In this document: piece after piece, positions 25,745 to 36,895 of the stretch
How positions within the stretch are numbered: position 1 is the stretch's first letter
How the letters are laid out: the number at the start of each line of letters is the position of its first letter
DNA from: Paramecium sonneborni
Lineage: Eukaryota; Ciliophora; Oligohymenophorea; Peniculida; Parameciidae
Assembly (NCBI GenBank): GCA_905182985.1
Contig: CAJJDN010000142.1
Location: forward strand, 146,426 to 210,425
Length of the DNA stretch: 64,000 nt
Reading direction: 5' to 3'
Notes under the pieces: generated by a model
Databases searched by the model: none
The model's input: only the letters and a program-made list of their open reading frames with translations
Told to the model about the DNA's origin: nothing
Program-made: the position numbers and the translations under genes

Positions 25745-26333
25745 ATGGACGCAATTATTTAATATGATAAATCTGAATTTCATGAGACATCATCTGGAAT
25801 AAAAATATCTAAGAAATCTATAATTAAGGGCACTGAATAAATTAATGTAAGTGGTAGATGCATCTTTTTTCATGATGTTATTTTAAGAGGAGATTTAGCT
25901 AAAGTATCAATAGGCAAATATTTGGTTGTTCATGAAAAGGTCACCCTAAAACCATCATATACCTATGGTTACACAAAAGAATCACCTACAAAAAAGGTCA
26001 TAAAATTTCTTCCTTTAATGATAAGTGATTATGTAGAAATTGATTCAAGTTCTATTATTTAGGCCTCTAAAATAGGTACTTGTACATCAATTGGAAAAAA
26101 TTGTTACATTGTAATTCTTGAATGTTTATGGTGTGTAGTCTCATAGATGTATAATTGGAGAAAACTCAATAATTCTTGATGATTCCATATTGCCACCTGA
26201 TACTGTTGTGCCTGCCAATAGCGTATATGGAGGAAGACCAGCTATCTACATAGCTGAAACACCAGAATCAACTGCAATAATTCAAAAGCAAAAATTGATC
26301 AATTTTTATAAAAACTTTGTGCCTAAGAGTTGA
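25745..26333 (+). CDS. DCTN5: Dynactin subunit 5 (p25)
   Basis: 186 residues with one 28-nt intron. A left-handed beta-helix fold is indicated by repeated hexapeptides. The sequence follows p25 over its full length: SGIKISKKSIIKG, then RCIFFHDVILRGDLAKVSIG, PLMISDYVEID, ASKIGTCTSIGKNC, and ILPPDTVVPANSVYGG near the C-terminus. p25 caps the pointed end of the Arp filament of dynactin and helps link dynein to endosomal cargo. The start is only 34 bp after the rhomboid stop. Normal length for the family. Confidence 0.93.
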
Positions 26334-26363
26334 TATTATATTCTATGTTTATTTATAAATTGT

Positions 26364-27119
26364 TCAACAACAAGATTTTTTCTTTTGATTCTTCTACTAT
26401 TATGAATCTTCTTACTCAAGAGTGATTATTTATTTAGTAGGAGATAGATTTATCTATCCAACTACAATACCTTATTACTAAAAAATAATAAATAATAATA
26501 CATGTTTATCCAAATCGATGATGGCATTATCAATTCGTTTTAATATTTCGTGAGTTAAATCTCGAAAGAGTTATTAGACACCAACTCCATTGAGAGCAGA
26601 AACTTCAACGTATAAGAAATTATGGTCAACTGCATATTATCTTCCTTGGATGGATGACACTTATCGTCTAAAAATAATTGAAGAGGACCTGTATACTCTT
26701 GTAGATCAATTTTATTGCAAACAAGTGCAATTACAACATCTTTAATTATTGAAGCTTCTACTCTCATTTCCGTTGTTTTTTACTTCTTGCACCCATTTTT
26801 CAATCCCATTAAATGATTGCATACTACTACAATCATAGCATAGAAGCACTCCTATAGCAGATCGATAGTATGCACGAATCAGAGATCTAAATGTCTCTTG
26901 TCCTGCTGTATCCCATATTGACAGACGTATAATTGAACCACAGATATTAATGTCCTTAATACCAAATTCTATACCGACTGTGGCTTCATGTTCTTGACGT
27001 GGTCGATCATGCAAAAATTATTATACAAGACATGATTTTCCAACATCTAAATCTATATTAGCTATTTTACATGAATCCCCAATTACGATAAATTTGAATA
27101 AGTACTTATATGCAGACAT
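26364..27119 (-). CDS. Rab-family small GTPase (Rab2/4-like)
   Basis: 218 residues after removing four introns (24, 22, 29 and 24 nt). All G motifs are present: P-loop GDSYVGKSCL, switch I Thr in ATVGIEFG, WDTAGQETFRS, CNKID, and EVSALNG. It ends in CC just before TGA 26364-26366, the usual double-geranylgeranylation signal of Rabs, after a Gln/Lys-rich hypervariable tail. It should cycle on endomembranes and direct vesicle traffic. The subfamily is uncertain. The gene is convergent with dynactin p25, with 30 bp between the stops. Confidence 0.93.
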
Positions 27120-27440
27120 TCACTTTTTTTAATTATTAATTTATATATAATTATTTACCTAAGTTTTTTATCAAATTGAATCCTAACCATAATTATTTAT
27201 TGTTACATCTCAAAAATACTATTACCTTACTTCAATCAAATTAAATCTAATATTTATTATTATTCATTCAAAAAATACCTAGAAAAAATATATTGATACA
27301 ATTCTTATATTATTTTCCTCATTAATGATAGAAGAATTAAAGAAAATGGAATTTTGAATAAAATACATAAATAGTTTAAAGCAATTATTCAATAGAAAAA
27401 TATTATATAATCATATATTTAAAAAAATAAATTTTTGTAA
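27120..27440. other. Intergenic
   Basis: About 320 bp of AT-rich sequence upstream of the Rab gene; no gene or RNA signal seen. Confidence 0.5.
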
Positions 27441-27705
27441 ACTCTAAATGATATCCACATATCAAGAGAGAATAAAATTAGGAATAGAAATTTAAAAAAA
27501 AAATATATTGTGATACAGGAATTTTATTATATAGTAGTAGTTCAAAAATAAATAAAAGTTGAAATACAAAAGATCTCTTTTAATTTAGTGTTAGTTTTCT
27601 ATTCTTTATTAATCAAGTAGAAATACCAAGAATTCAAAAGTAGGCTCTTTCAAATATTAACTTAGAAAAGATGATTGTGATATTTATAAGTAATTAAACA
27701 AAAGA

Positions 27706-28262
27706 ATGTACCTTAGAAATGTAACTCGTTAAGAAATGTAAGGGCAGATAGATGCACTTAAATTGTAAATTGAACAAGCTAGATAAAACCATGAACGAAC
27801 TATAAAATAAATTCGTTCTGACAATTAGAAAGAGGTAAGGATGCTCACATTTGATAGATTAAAGCTCTTTAAGATGAAATCAAAAGGACCTAGGAAATTG
27901 TGGCTAATGTGTAGTTTTAATAGTACTTTAAGATGAAGAATGACAATTTAAAGTTAACATAAGAGAATACAATGTTAAGAGATATGCTAAAGGCTTGTCA
28001 AATTACAAATTCTACCAAATAAATGGAAATATCAAGAATTCGTTAGCATTTGCGTAGAATAGAAGGGTAATCATTAGAAATTCGCAAAGAGCCTAGCAAT
28101 TAAGTATGCAAATAAAACAATATAATAAAGTCAAAATAGAATGAATATTCAATTTAACGTAAATACTCAAATTACAAACATCCAACTTAACCATCATTAA
28201 ATGAATCAAATACAGAACCATCACCTAAATTATAGCCTATCAAATTCAAAGTTAATTAATGA
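27706..28262 (+). CDS. Small coiled-coil protein (left assembly copy)
   Basis: 177 residues with one 23-nt intron after DNQKE. Begins MYLRNVTRQEM, continues as an alpha-helical coiled coil (DALKLQIEQARQNHERTI), and ends in a polar Ser/Pro/Asn-rich tail before TGA 28260-28262. An open, coding-like stretch upstream (back to about 27600) suggests an earlier exon whose start could not be fixed; a homopolymer error near 27495 could be to blame. Function unknown. The same gene appears again at 28911-29467 because of the assembly overlap. Confidence 0.65.
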
Positions 28263-28323
28263 TATATAATTTATCTCTATTAAATAAATTGCAATTTTTG
28301 AATTCTTTTAATTTCTTACTGTT

Positions 28324-28646
28324 TCATCCATTATCTATATTTATAGCTAATTTAATGCTAACAGCACCATCACTTAAACATTCTTTATTTAATAATATTT
28401 TCTAATTTCTATTCAAAGTTGTTTTCTTCTTTAACTTTTTATTCTTAGTTAAAATAATATTAAGAATATTAGATAGAGATGTTAACTTTATATTCTTAGA
28501 TTCTCTTTTTATTAAAATTTGCCTCTATTTGTTTTCCTTAATACTTATTATTGCTTTAGTTTTTTAAGTAATTGAGTTATCAAGTATTTTTGATCATTTA
28601 CATACATAAATTTCGAATTAATTTATGTGTAGATGATTTTAAACAT
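28324..28646 (-). CDS. Small basic protein (left assembly copy)
   Basis: 100 residues after removing a 20-nt intron, which shifts the frame correctly from KLKQQQ into RQILIKRE. Start ATG 28644-28646, only two bases before the junction N; TGA 28324-28326. Rich in Lys, Asn and Ile (ILTKNKKLKKKTTLNRN) and ends DGAVSIKLAINIDNG. No domain recognised. Convergent with the coiled-coil gene, stops 61 bp apart. The second copy is at 29529-29851. Confidence 0.55.
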
Positions 28647-28648
28647 TA

Positions 28649-28649
28649 N
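28649..28649. other. Single N gap between overlapping contig ends
   Basis: Lone ambiguous base exactly at the junction of the two 1,204-bp copies; a scaffold join, not biological sequence. Confidence 0.9.
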
Positions 28650-28910
28650 TAAATGATATCCACATATCAAGAGAGAATAAAATTAGGAATAGAAATTTAA
28701 AAAAAAAATATATTGTGATACAGGAATTTTATTATATAGTAGTAGTTCAAAAATAAATAAAAGTTGAAATACAAAAGATCTCTTTTAATTTAGTGTTAGT
28801 TTTCTATTCTTTATTAATCAAGTAGAAATACCAAGAATTCAAAAGTAGGCTCTTTCAAATATTAACTTAGAAAAGATGATTGTGATATTTATAAGTAATT
28901 AAACAAAAGA

Positions 28911-29467
28911 ATGTACCTTAGAAATGTAACTCGTTAAGAAATGTAAGGGCAGATAGATGCACTTAAATTGTAAATTGAACAAGCTAGATAAAACCATGAA
29001 CGAACTATAAAATAAATTCGTTCTGACAATTAGAAAGAGGTAAGGATGCTCACATTTGATAGATTAAAGCTCTTTAAGATGAAATCAAAAGGACCTAGGA
29101 AATTGTGGCTAATGTGTAGTTTTAATAGTACTTTAAGATGAAGAATGACAATTTAAAGTTAACATAAGAGAATACAATGTTAAGAGATATGCTAAAGGCT
29201 TGTCAAATTACAAATTCTACCAAATAAATGGAAATATCAAGAATTCGTTAGCATTTGCGTAGAATAGAAGGGTAATCATTAGAAATTCGCAAAGAGCCTA
29301 GCAATTAAGTATGCAAATAAAACAATATAATAAAGTCAAAATAGAATGAATATTCAATTTAACGTAAATACTCAAATTACAAACATCCAACTTAACCATC
29401 ATTAAATGAATCAAATACAGAACCATCACCTAAATTATAGCCTATCAAATTCAAAGTTAATTAATGA
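28911..29467 (+). CDS. Small coiled-coil protein (right assembly copy)
   Basis: Same gene as at 27706-28262, offset 1,205; see that entry. Only one of the two should be counted. Confidence 0.6.
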
Positions 29468-29528
29468 TATATAATTTATCTCTATTAAATAAATTGCAAT
29501 TTTTGAATTCTTTTAATTTCTTACTGTT

Positions 29529-29851
29529 TCATCCATTATCTATATTTATAGCTAATTTAATGCTAACAGCACCATCACTTAAACATTCTTTATTTAATAA
29601 TATTTTCTAATTTCTATTCAAAGTTGTTTTCTTCTTTAACTTTTTATTCTTAGTTAAAATAATATTAAGAATATTAGATAGAGATGTTAACTTTATATTC
29701 TTAGATTCTCTTTTTATTAAAATTTGCCTCTATTTGTTTTCCTTAATACTTATTATTGCTTTAGTTTTTTAAGTAATTGAGTTATCAAGTATTTTTGATC
29801 ATTTACATACATAAATTTCGAATTAATTTATGTGTAGATGATTTTAAACAT
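29529..29851 (-). CDS. Small basic protein (right assembly copy)
   Basis: Same gene as at 28324-28646 because of the assembly overlap; this copy has genuine upstream sequence attached. Confidence 0.55.
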
Positions 29852-30132
29852 TATTTTTCAAAATTTAAGAACAAATGATTGCTAAATCTTATAAAAATTC
29901 TTGAATTTTAAGAATACGTATATATTCTTTAAGGAATAGAAATTGATAATTGATGCATATTCAATGAATCTTGATATAAATTTAATGCATTATCGAAATC
30001 TGACAATTAGAAATATTATTGAGTTTGATAAATTTTGATTAGGAGCAATTTTAAGCTGTACTTCATATTTCAGAATTTTAGTTTTGTTTAATACGCACTT
30101 TTTACATTTATTTTTAGTTTTATAATTTAAAA

Positions 30133-32128
30133 ATGAGCTAGGATGGAGAATCTCCTAAATTAAAAAGACATGGATCAAGACATGATTCTACAGTGTCATC
30201 AATAATAAATAATGATAGAGGTCGATAGAGTCTACAAATTTTAAATGATCGAAAAGTACTTCTGTTATATGCTTCAGGAGCCACAGCAGCAGAAGGTGAA
30301 GTGAATGAATCTCATATGACTGTTGTCAAAGGTAGATTAGAATAAAGATTAAGAAACATTTCTTTTCTCTGTGATCTTGAATACACTTAAGTATAAATTA
30401 AAGCCATATCCTAAAGTACCATAATCAAGATGGATGTCTTACAACCCCAATATCTGAATGTGGTAGAAGAACAGTCTATAAAGTTATGGAATTAGAACAG
30501 ATAACAAATTCTAGACAAACTGTAAGTCTTGTTCGTAAATATAGTCTTATTCTGATATCAGACATATTGCAGAAATCATTAAGGAGAATTATGAAAAATA
30601 TAGTGCTTTTGTTATTTTGAGTGGAATAGCAACTATCACTTATCTTGGAACAAATCTATCATTTATGCTAGAGAACTTATAAAAAACTGTAATAATCACT
30701 GGTTCTTTGATCCCTTTATCTTTTATGAGAAATGATGCATTTTAAAACATCTTAGATTCATTAATCCTAGCTGGTAATTTCTTAATACCAGAAGTTCTGA
30801 TTGTAATGGATCATAAAGCGTATCGTGCTAATAGATGTAGACAATTAAAATGTGACTCTTTGGATTGTATTGAAAGTCCAAACTTTCCAAATTTGGTCGA
30901 ATTCGGAATTAATATTGAAATTAAATGGCAATTAGTTTTAAGAAGAGGTGAGTAAATGTTCACTAATGAGGAAAGCACTTTAGAATTAGCACCTCCATTT
31001 GTAACAGATATTATTATAATCAAAATTACACCTTATACAAGTGTTGATCATATTAGACATGTTTTAAATACTCCTAAACTGAGATGTTGTATCTTAGAAT
31101 GCTATCATTTTAGTGAAATGCCACATAGCTAGGAGTTGTTTAATGTATTGATTTATGCACAATAATAACTGGGAATCGTTTTAATTCAAATTTCTCAATG
31201 CATAAAAGGACAAACAATCTTGAATTTTAAAAAAACTGTAAATGGCATCATTGTACAATATGATATCACTCCAGAAAGTGCTTAAGCAAAAATAGCTTAT
31301 TTATTAGGGAAAGGTTATAGCAATTAAGAAATTATTCAAAAATTTCCATAGAATTTATAGGGTGAGACAGAATCAGTTCGTTAGTTTGAAAAATTTGAAG
31401 GATAAAAGCAACATTTTATTTAAACAATATTGGAGACTTTACAAAAAACATCTGGAGATGAGCAAATTAGTTAGAATATGGATATAATGAATAAATATAT
31501 AATACCAAATTTGGGATGCTTTTTAGCAACAACTGGATAATTAGAATTGATAAAAGACTTAAGGAAGAATGAAGGGAATTTAAATATACCTGATTTTGAT
31601 GGGAGAACTATATTACATTTGGCTGCTGCAAATAAATAAATAGAGATAATAAAATACTTAGTAGAGGAGGTTCATGTAGAAATAAATCCTGCTGATTATT
31701 TAGGATATACTCCTATGTATGAAGTATTGATTAGTAGAGATAAAGAATTATTATTGTTTTTTTAATAAAATGGTGGAATTATTTCAGCCCCTCATCATAT
31801 TTTGGTGGATTTAATATTAAATTCAGGTTTGGAAGGAGATTTATAGATGTTAGAATTATTATTTCATGGAGGTATAAAAAATCTGAATGATTATGTAAAT
31901 GTTGATAATCGCAACATAGGTCATATGGCAGTGATGTCTATGTGTTCAAAAATAATTAGATTTTTAAGATTCGTAGCTAAATTCGACTTTAGTGAAAGAG
32001 ATAGATGGGGGAATACACCATATGAAAATGCAATAGAAATAAAAAGTAAAAAGATTAAAGTACAAAAGATGAATGAAGTGGTAATTGATGAAATTATTGA
32101 GATGTTAGGAATTATAGGAAATGATTGA
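30133..32128 (+). CDS. Asparaginase-like (type I) protein with ankyrin repeats, probably inactive
   Basis: 648 residues after introns of 26 and 23 nt. Residues about 40-400 follow cytosolic type I L-asparaginase: KVLLLYASGATAAE (usually a TGGTI motif), TPISECGRRTVYKV, SFMLENLQKTVIITGSLIP, IPEVLIVMDHKAYRANR, LKCDSLDCIESPNFP. The C-terminal 200 residues contain ankyrin-type repeats (DGRTILHLAAANKQIEIIKYL, GYTPMYEVL). This asparaginase-ankyrin layout is that of animal ASPG and of fungal and protist homologues. The catalytic HGTDT motif is SGIAT here, losing the Thr and Asp that carry out amide hydrolysis. The Lys of the TKVDA-type motif seems kept (LKCDS). It is likely a pseudoenzyme with a scaffold or sensing role. 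Confidence 0.85.
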
Positions 32129-32175
32129 TAATCAATTAGTATAAATAAAAATGCTAATATTATATACAATTAGAA

Positions 32176-34108
32176 TCACCAATTAGGAGGTGGCATTCCC
32201 TTATTTTTTTTAACTCTCTATTCTGGTGTGAATGTGGCTACATATCTATTAAATGTAATTTCATCAAGAATGACATCAAATTCAATAAATGTAGGATCTC
32301 CTTTCTTAATAGGAGTAATGTGAACTTCATTATGGATTCCTGAGATATTACCATTATCAAATAGCCATTTCAATCTTTAGGAATGATCATCAATATTGTA
32401 TTTCAATTTATATGTTCGTTTGTTCATAATCATATTTGATTTGTCTTCCATAATTTACAATAATTTTTTGATGTTTGTATTCTACAAGGCACTAATAGGA
32501 ACAATAGGATAATTCTATTGTTCAATTTAATTTAAATCTATTGGGTTCTTGATCAAATCAATTTTATTCCATACTTCAATCTAAATTAGATAAATAAAAC
32601 TAATATACCATTTTTGTACTATAAAATTATTCATCAAATCCTAATTAATGTAAGACTTCAAGTACTACTTACTTTTATTATTCTGTACAAGGATGAGATA
32701 TATCTCTAATATGTAATACAATATCAGCATCTGATACCTCTTCTAATGTACATTTAAATGATTCTACTAAATCATGTGGAAGATCTGTTATAAATCCTAT
32801 TGTATCTAACATTATTGCTTTCTATCCAGAAGCTAATCGAATTTGTTTAGATGTCGTACTCAAAGTTTAAAATAATAGATCCTTACTTTCAACTACTTCT
32901 TTTTATAATATACAATTTAATAATTATGATTTACCAGCATTTGTATATCCAATTAGAGCTATTCTTGGAATAGTATGTATTAATTTCTTTTATTTCAATT
33001 TTCCTCTCTACTATCCTTCTTCTTCAATTTATCTACGTACTTTAGCAATCCTTTCATCTATCTTTCTTCTTTATATCTATATTTCACTCTCTCCTGATCC
33101 ACTCATCTTTCCTAAAGCTCTTCTTTATTTTGCAGATACAACTTCCAAATAAACTTCTTTTGCCATCATTAAATCTCCTAAAAATATTGATGAAAGAGAT
33201 GCAAATGCACTGCCACTTCTTACTAATTTAGTTTTTGCAAATTTAAGAAATGATAATTCTATTTATTATCTAGCTACTCCTTAGGTAGATCTCTTTGCAA
33301 ATATTTATAATATCATTGTAAATCTATCAAATACTTTTACATATGCATCTTCATATTCTATATCTGTTTCAGCATCTGTTGCTATATCACTATCATCAGG
33401 ATTTTCACTTCTTCTAAAAGTTGCTATTTCTCCTTTTGCATATTAAGTCCATACTTTCTCTAAATTTCTTGTTTATAAAGGAGTTAATTCATGATTAATA
33501 AATACTGCATTTATCTTTTTATCATATATATGTTCACCTAACATAGCTACTTTCCCTTTTGTAAAAAAAGTAGAAGAATGAATTCTCTTTACTTTAACTA
33601 AAGATGATTTTGCTATAGAACTTCTAATTATTTTATTTTTCCATTCATGTCCTAAATCATCACCACTATCATCTGATGATAAATCTACTAATAATTAACC
33701 ATCATCATATGTCCCAGATAAAAATGGTATATAAACATATTCCCCATTTCTTAAATGTGCTTTTCCTGAAAGCTCCCATCCTTCTGCTTTCAATTCATCC
33801 TCTTTATTTTCTACCTTTGCTTATATTGGATTCCTTCCTTAACTTCTACGTATATTCTCTGTATATTCCTCCTTCCAAAAAGGTCCTTTCTCCAGTGTCC
33901 AATTTAATGATTTTGATAATCCTACTGCTTCCTCTGCCAAATATAATTCCAATTCTGGACCTTTATTTGGATAAAATATTGGATGAAGAACCAAACAATT
34001 TACCTAAGTGAATCCAAATGGAGCCCTTATCCTCTGAATACCTTAAGATTCTACTTCTTTTGAAAATCTATACTTAAGCACAGCATTGCTTAATCTTCTT
34101 ATAAGCAT
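32176..34108 (-). CDS. GTPBP6: HflX-type ribosome-associated GTPase (GTPBP6-like)
   Basis: 634 residues with a single 28-nt intron. Start MLIRRLSNAVLKYRF looks like a mitochondrial presequence (basic, no acidic residues in the first 16). The HflX N-terminal half is followed by a helical linker (ALGKMSGSGESEIQIQRRKID) and the G domain: G1 GYTNAGKSQLLN, G3 DTIGFI followed by DLPHDLVESF, and G4 WNKIDL. The C-terminal region after LLQIMEDK is about 90 residues. HflX proteins bind the 50S/mitochondrial large subunit and split or mature ribosomes. The PH.LVE segment after DT.GFI is diagnostic. Divergent from the zinc-finger gene, with only 21 bp between the two start codons. Confidence 0.9.
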
Positions 34109-34129
34109 ATTTATATATTTATAATTTAT
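34109..34129. promoter_or_regulatory. 21-bp divergent intergenic spacer
   Basis: All the sequence between two opposing ATGs (34106-34108 minus and 34130-34132 plus). It is pure A/T apart from a single G/C-free core and must contain, or overlap, the transcription starts of both genes unless the promoters lie inside the coding regions. Confidence 0.5.
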
Positions 34130-34846
34130 ATGAACAAATTATCATTGCCTACAGATACCAAAGACAATGAGTTCTTTGATGAAGATGCCATTTCTAAATC
34201 AACCATCTAGGCCTTAAACAATTCTTTCGATAAAGAACAATTAGATGAATAAATTGAAAGACCATTTACTCCCATCGATACATAAATTGACTCTATACCT
34301 AAAGAATAGTGTAAATTTTGTAAACGACAATTCTTTCAAGGAAAATTAGCACTTCATTCACGTAGTTGTACTGCTGATCATCCTTTTCTCAAAAAATCTA
34401 ATAAACAAAAAACATTAATACCTTTAACTTAACCAGTTATTTAACCTTGTCCTTACTGTCAAAAAAAATTAAGAAATCCTCAAATTCATGCTTTAAAATG
34501 TCCTGCTAGACCAAAAGCATTAGACAAATATAAAGTTATTGCATCTATCAATGAAGAAGAAGAAGCAGATGAAACCTTACTCTAAGAACTATCATCAAGT
34601 TAACCTACATTTTTACCTAAAATCAAATAACGCCCAGAAAACTTGCTATCTCGCTCGGTACCCATTGTTAAGTGTCCTTCTTGTCAGAAAACATTTGAAT
34701 AAAAAGCAGCTGACAAACATATTTAAATATGCTTTCGCATGAACAGTGGCAATAAATTTTAAAGAAATGTATTCTGTACTAATTGCGGAAACAAATTCGC
34801 TAATAACCATAAGTACTGTGGTTCTTGTGGAAAAAAAAGACTATGA
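34130..34846 (+). CDS. C2HC-type zinc-finger protein
   Basis: 238 residues, single exon. After an acidic N-terminus come three C2HC modules: CKFCKRQFFQGKLALHSRSC, then CPYCQKKLRNPQIHALKC, and CPSCQKTFEQKAADKHIQIC. Each has Cys-x2-Cys, about 12 residues, His, and Cys, as in ZC2HC1/FAM164-type proteins. A fourth zinc ribbon at the C-terminus (CTNCGNKFANNHKYCGSCG) is of the C-x2-C...C-x2-C type. Ciliary ZC2HC1 homologues exist in other eukaryotes, but no function can be assigned from sequence. Confidence 0.8.
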
Positions 34847-35582
34847 CAAAATTATATTATCATGTATTTTTATCTCATTTTAATTCATAATCTCTATCTT
34901 ATTTGTTGAAATTTCCTTCTAAAATTTTGAATCACATTCAAAACCACAAAAATACTCTTATTCCCATCTTAATTAGATTAATTATTGTTCTTAATTCTTA
35001 TAAAGGAAAAATTTAACTAAATCAAAGTTCTATTTAGCTTTAATTAAATATCCTGATTATTAAATAGGATAGGATTTAAACCAATGCAAAAACACTTGAT
35101 ACTTAGAATAAAATCACATAAATGATTCAACGGTTTTATTGATCAAATGAAAAGAATAATTATTAATCTTTTTAAAATGTAATAAAAATTTCAAATATGT
35201 CAAAATAATAAAAATTTAACTAATCCAATTTTATTAGCATTGAAAATATTGAAATGATTAATTATTACAACTTCTTTTAACTAACTCTTGAGCTATTTCT
35301 TTAAAAAGAAAATTGTAACCTTCCAAATAATATACCCCGATTAATATTTTTCATCATTTGATATTTGAATTCTAAACCCTGATAGAATCTTCAATCAAAT
35401 ATTTTTGATCTAAATCTAATTTTTTTGAGTTTCAAGTTGGATGTTATGAATGTAATTTTTTCCACTAATTTACATCTTACCGAAATTGAATGGCCTATAA
35501 ATTTGTAAAACTTACAATCAAAATAGGTTGTACATAGTGATTTCAGAGTAATTCTTTTTAATAAAACGATAGGTTTTTTTAA
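34847..35582. other. Intergenic
   Basis: About 740 bp of AT-rich sequence between the zinc-finger gene and MPP10; no coding-like frame or RNA gene recognised. Confidence 0.5.
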
Positions 35583-35729
35583 TGACGAAATTTATTTATG
35601 ATTTAAGGATTAAAATTAAAAAGGAATTTTATAGGAGAAATATTAAAAGCCAATTAATTAAATTAAATAATCCTAGTAATAAATTAGATATTTAGACAAT
35701 ATACATAAATATTAATAATATTATTATAT

Positions 35730-36894
35730 AAAATGCAAATGGAATAATTTCTAATAAAAAAAATTATTTTAGGAAGAATATATAATTTAATTTTATAATT
35801 TAATGTAAGGTGTGAAGTTAAAGTAGTAGATAGGATTGATCTTAAGAAAAGACTTTGATGCAATGCCATTAATAAAATAGTTGATGGATCAATCATTGAA
35901 TTAACCTCTATTACTTTTAAATGATGAAGAATAAATGTGGACTTAAATTTCGAGAGCAATAGAGAATTTAAATCAAAAGAGTCTAAAGAAGTTAAAATAA
36001 ATAGAAGAGAGAGCAGCAAAGATAGCAGGTTAAGTAGTAGAGTAATAAGGGGAGGAGGATTAAATAGAGAAGTAGGAATAATAAGAGTAAGATGAAGAGG
36101 ATGTTATTGAATAAGATGAATAATAGGAGTATAATGAAGGAGATGAGGATGAATAAGAAAAAGAAATGGAGTAAGAGTATGATGAGGATGGAGGAAACTT
36201 TAGATTTGAGAAGAAGTAAAAATAAAAGGATGATTTTGATGAGTTTGAGAAATATATGTAAGATTATGATGATGGAAAGATGGGTAAAATAGATTTAGAT
36301 GAGGAGGAGAATGAAGAGGAAGAGGAAGAAGATGAAGAGAAGGAACAACAAAATGAAGATGAAGAGAATAATGAAGGGTAAGAGATTAAATAGATAGAAT
36401 GATAGGGAGGACTCTGTATTTGATGATATGAGAGAGGAGGAATTACAATAAGAAAATAATGATGTTGAAGAAGATGAAGAAATAAAGAATTTAGAAGAGT
36501 AGAGATTGAAAAAAAAGGATTGGTAATTGGTAGGTGAGGTTTAGGGTAGATAGAGGCCGTTAAATTCATTGATTGATTAGGATTTAGATTTTGATGTAAA
36601 TAGAAAGATATTGGAAGAGACAACTCCAGAGTAATAAAATAAATTAATAGAAATGATAAAGTAAATTATATCATAGATTATATAATAGAAAGAGAGTTTA
36701 AGATGAATTATTTGATGATAGATAGAAGGTTTAGATAAATTTGAATTCTTTAGAGAAGCCAGTTGATTAAGTAGATACAAATAAGTCATAGTTTGGATTG
36801 GCTGAATTATATGAAAGATAATTTAAATAGGCTTTAGGATTGCCTACAAATACAAGTGAATAGAAATTGAAATAAGAATTATTCGAATTATTTA
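35730..36894. repeat. Left copy of a 1,165-bp duplicated segment (assembly overlap)
   Basis: Same sequence as 36896-38060 by eye, offset 1,166, joined by one N. Unmerged contig ends, as at 28649. Confidence 0.9.
35803..36894 (+). pseudogene. MPP10: Truncated MPP10 (assembly-derived partial copy)
   Basis: The 5' two-thirds of the MPP10 gene, cut by the N at 36895. It is not a biological pseudogene: it repeats 36969-38060 exactly. Listed so that it is not counted as a second gene. Confidence 0.85.
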
Positions 36895-36895
36895 N
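36895..36895. other. Single N gap between overlapping contig ends
   Basis: Lone N at the exact junction of the two 1,165-bp copies. Confidence 0.9.

Larger units (their letters stand above)
27445..28648. repeat. Left copy of a 1,204-bp duplicated segment (assembly overlap)
   Basis: Read against 28650-29853 it is the same sequence base for base as far as I can follow by eye, offset 1,205. The copies are separated by a single N. This is what two unmerged overlapping contig ends look like. Confidence 0.9.
28650..29853. repeat. Right copy of the 1,204-bp duplicated segment
   Basis: Matches 27445-28648. Sequence continues naturally past 29853 on the right and before 27445 on the left, so only one copy is expected in the genome. 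Confidence 0.9.

Noticed and set aside
27445..29853. Real tandem gene duplication
   Set aside because: The copies appear identical, end exactly at the N, and flank it symmetrically; an assembly join explains everything.
33676..34011. 111-codon plus-strand ORF
   Set aside because: Opposite strand of the HflX coding sequence, which has intact GTPase motifs.
36264..36623. Serine-rich minus-strand ORF (repeated at 37430-37789)
   Set aside because: Shadow of the Glu/Asp-rich MPP10 region (GAA/GAG reversed gives TTC/CTC), and doubled by the assembly overlap.
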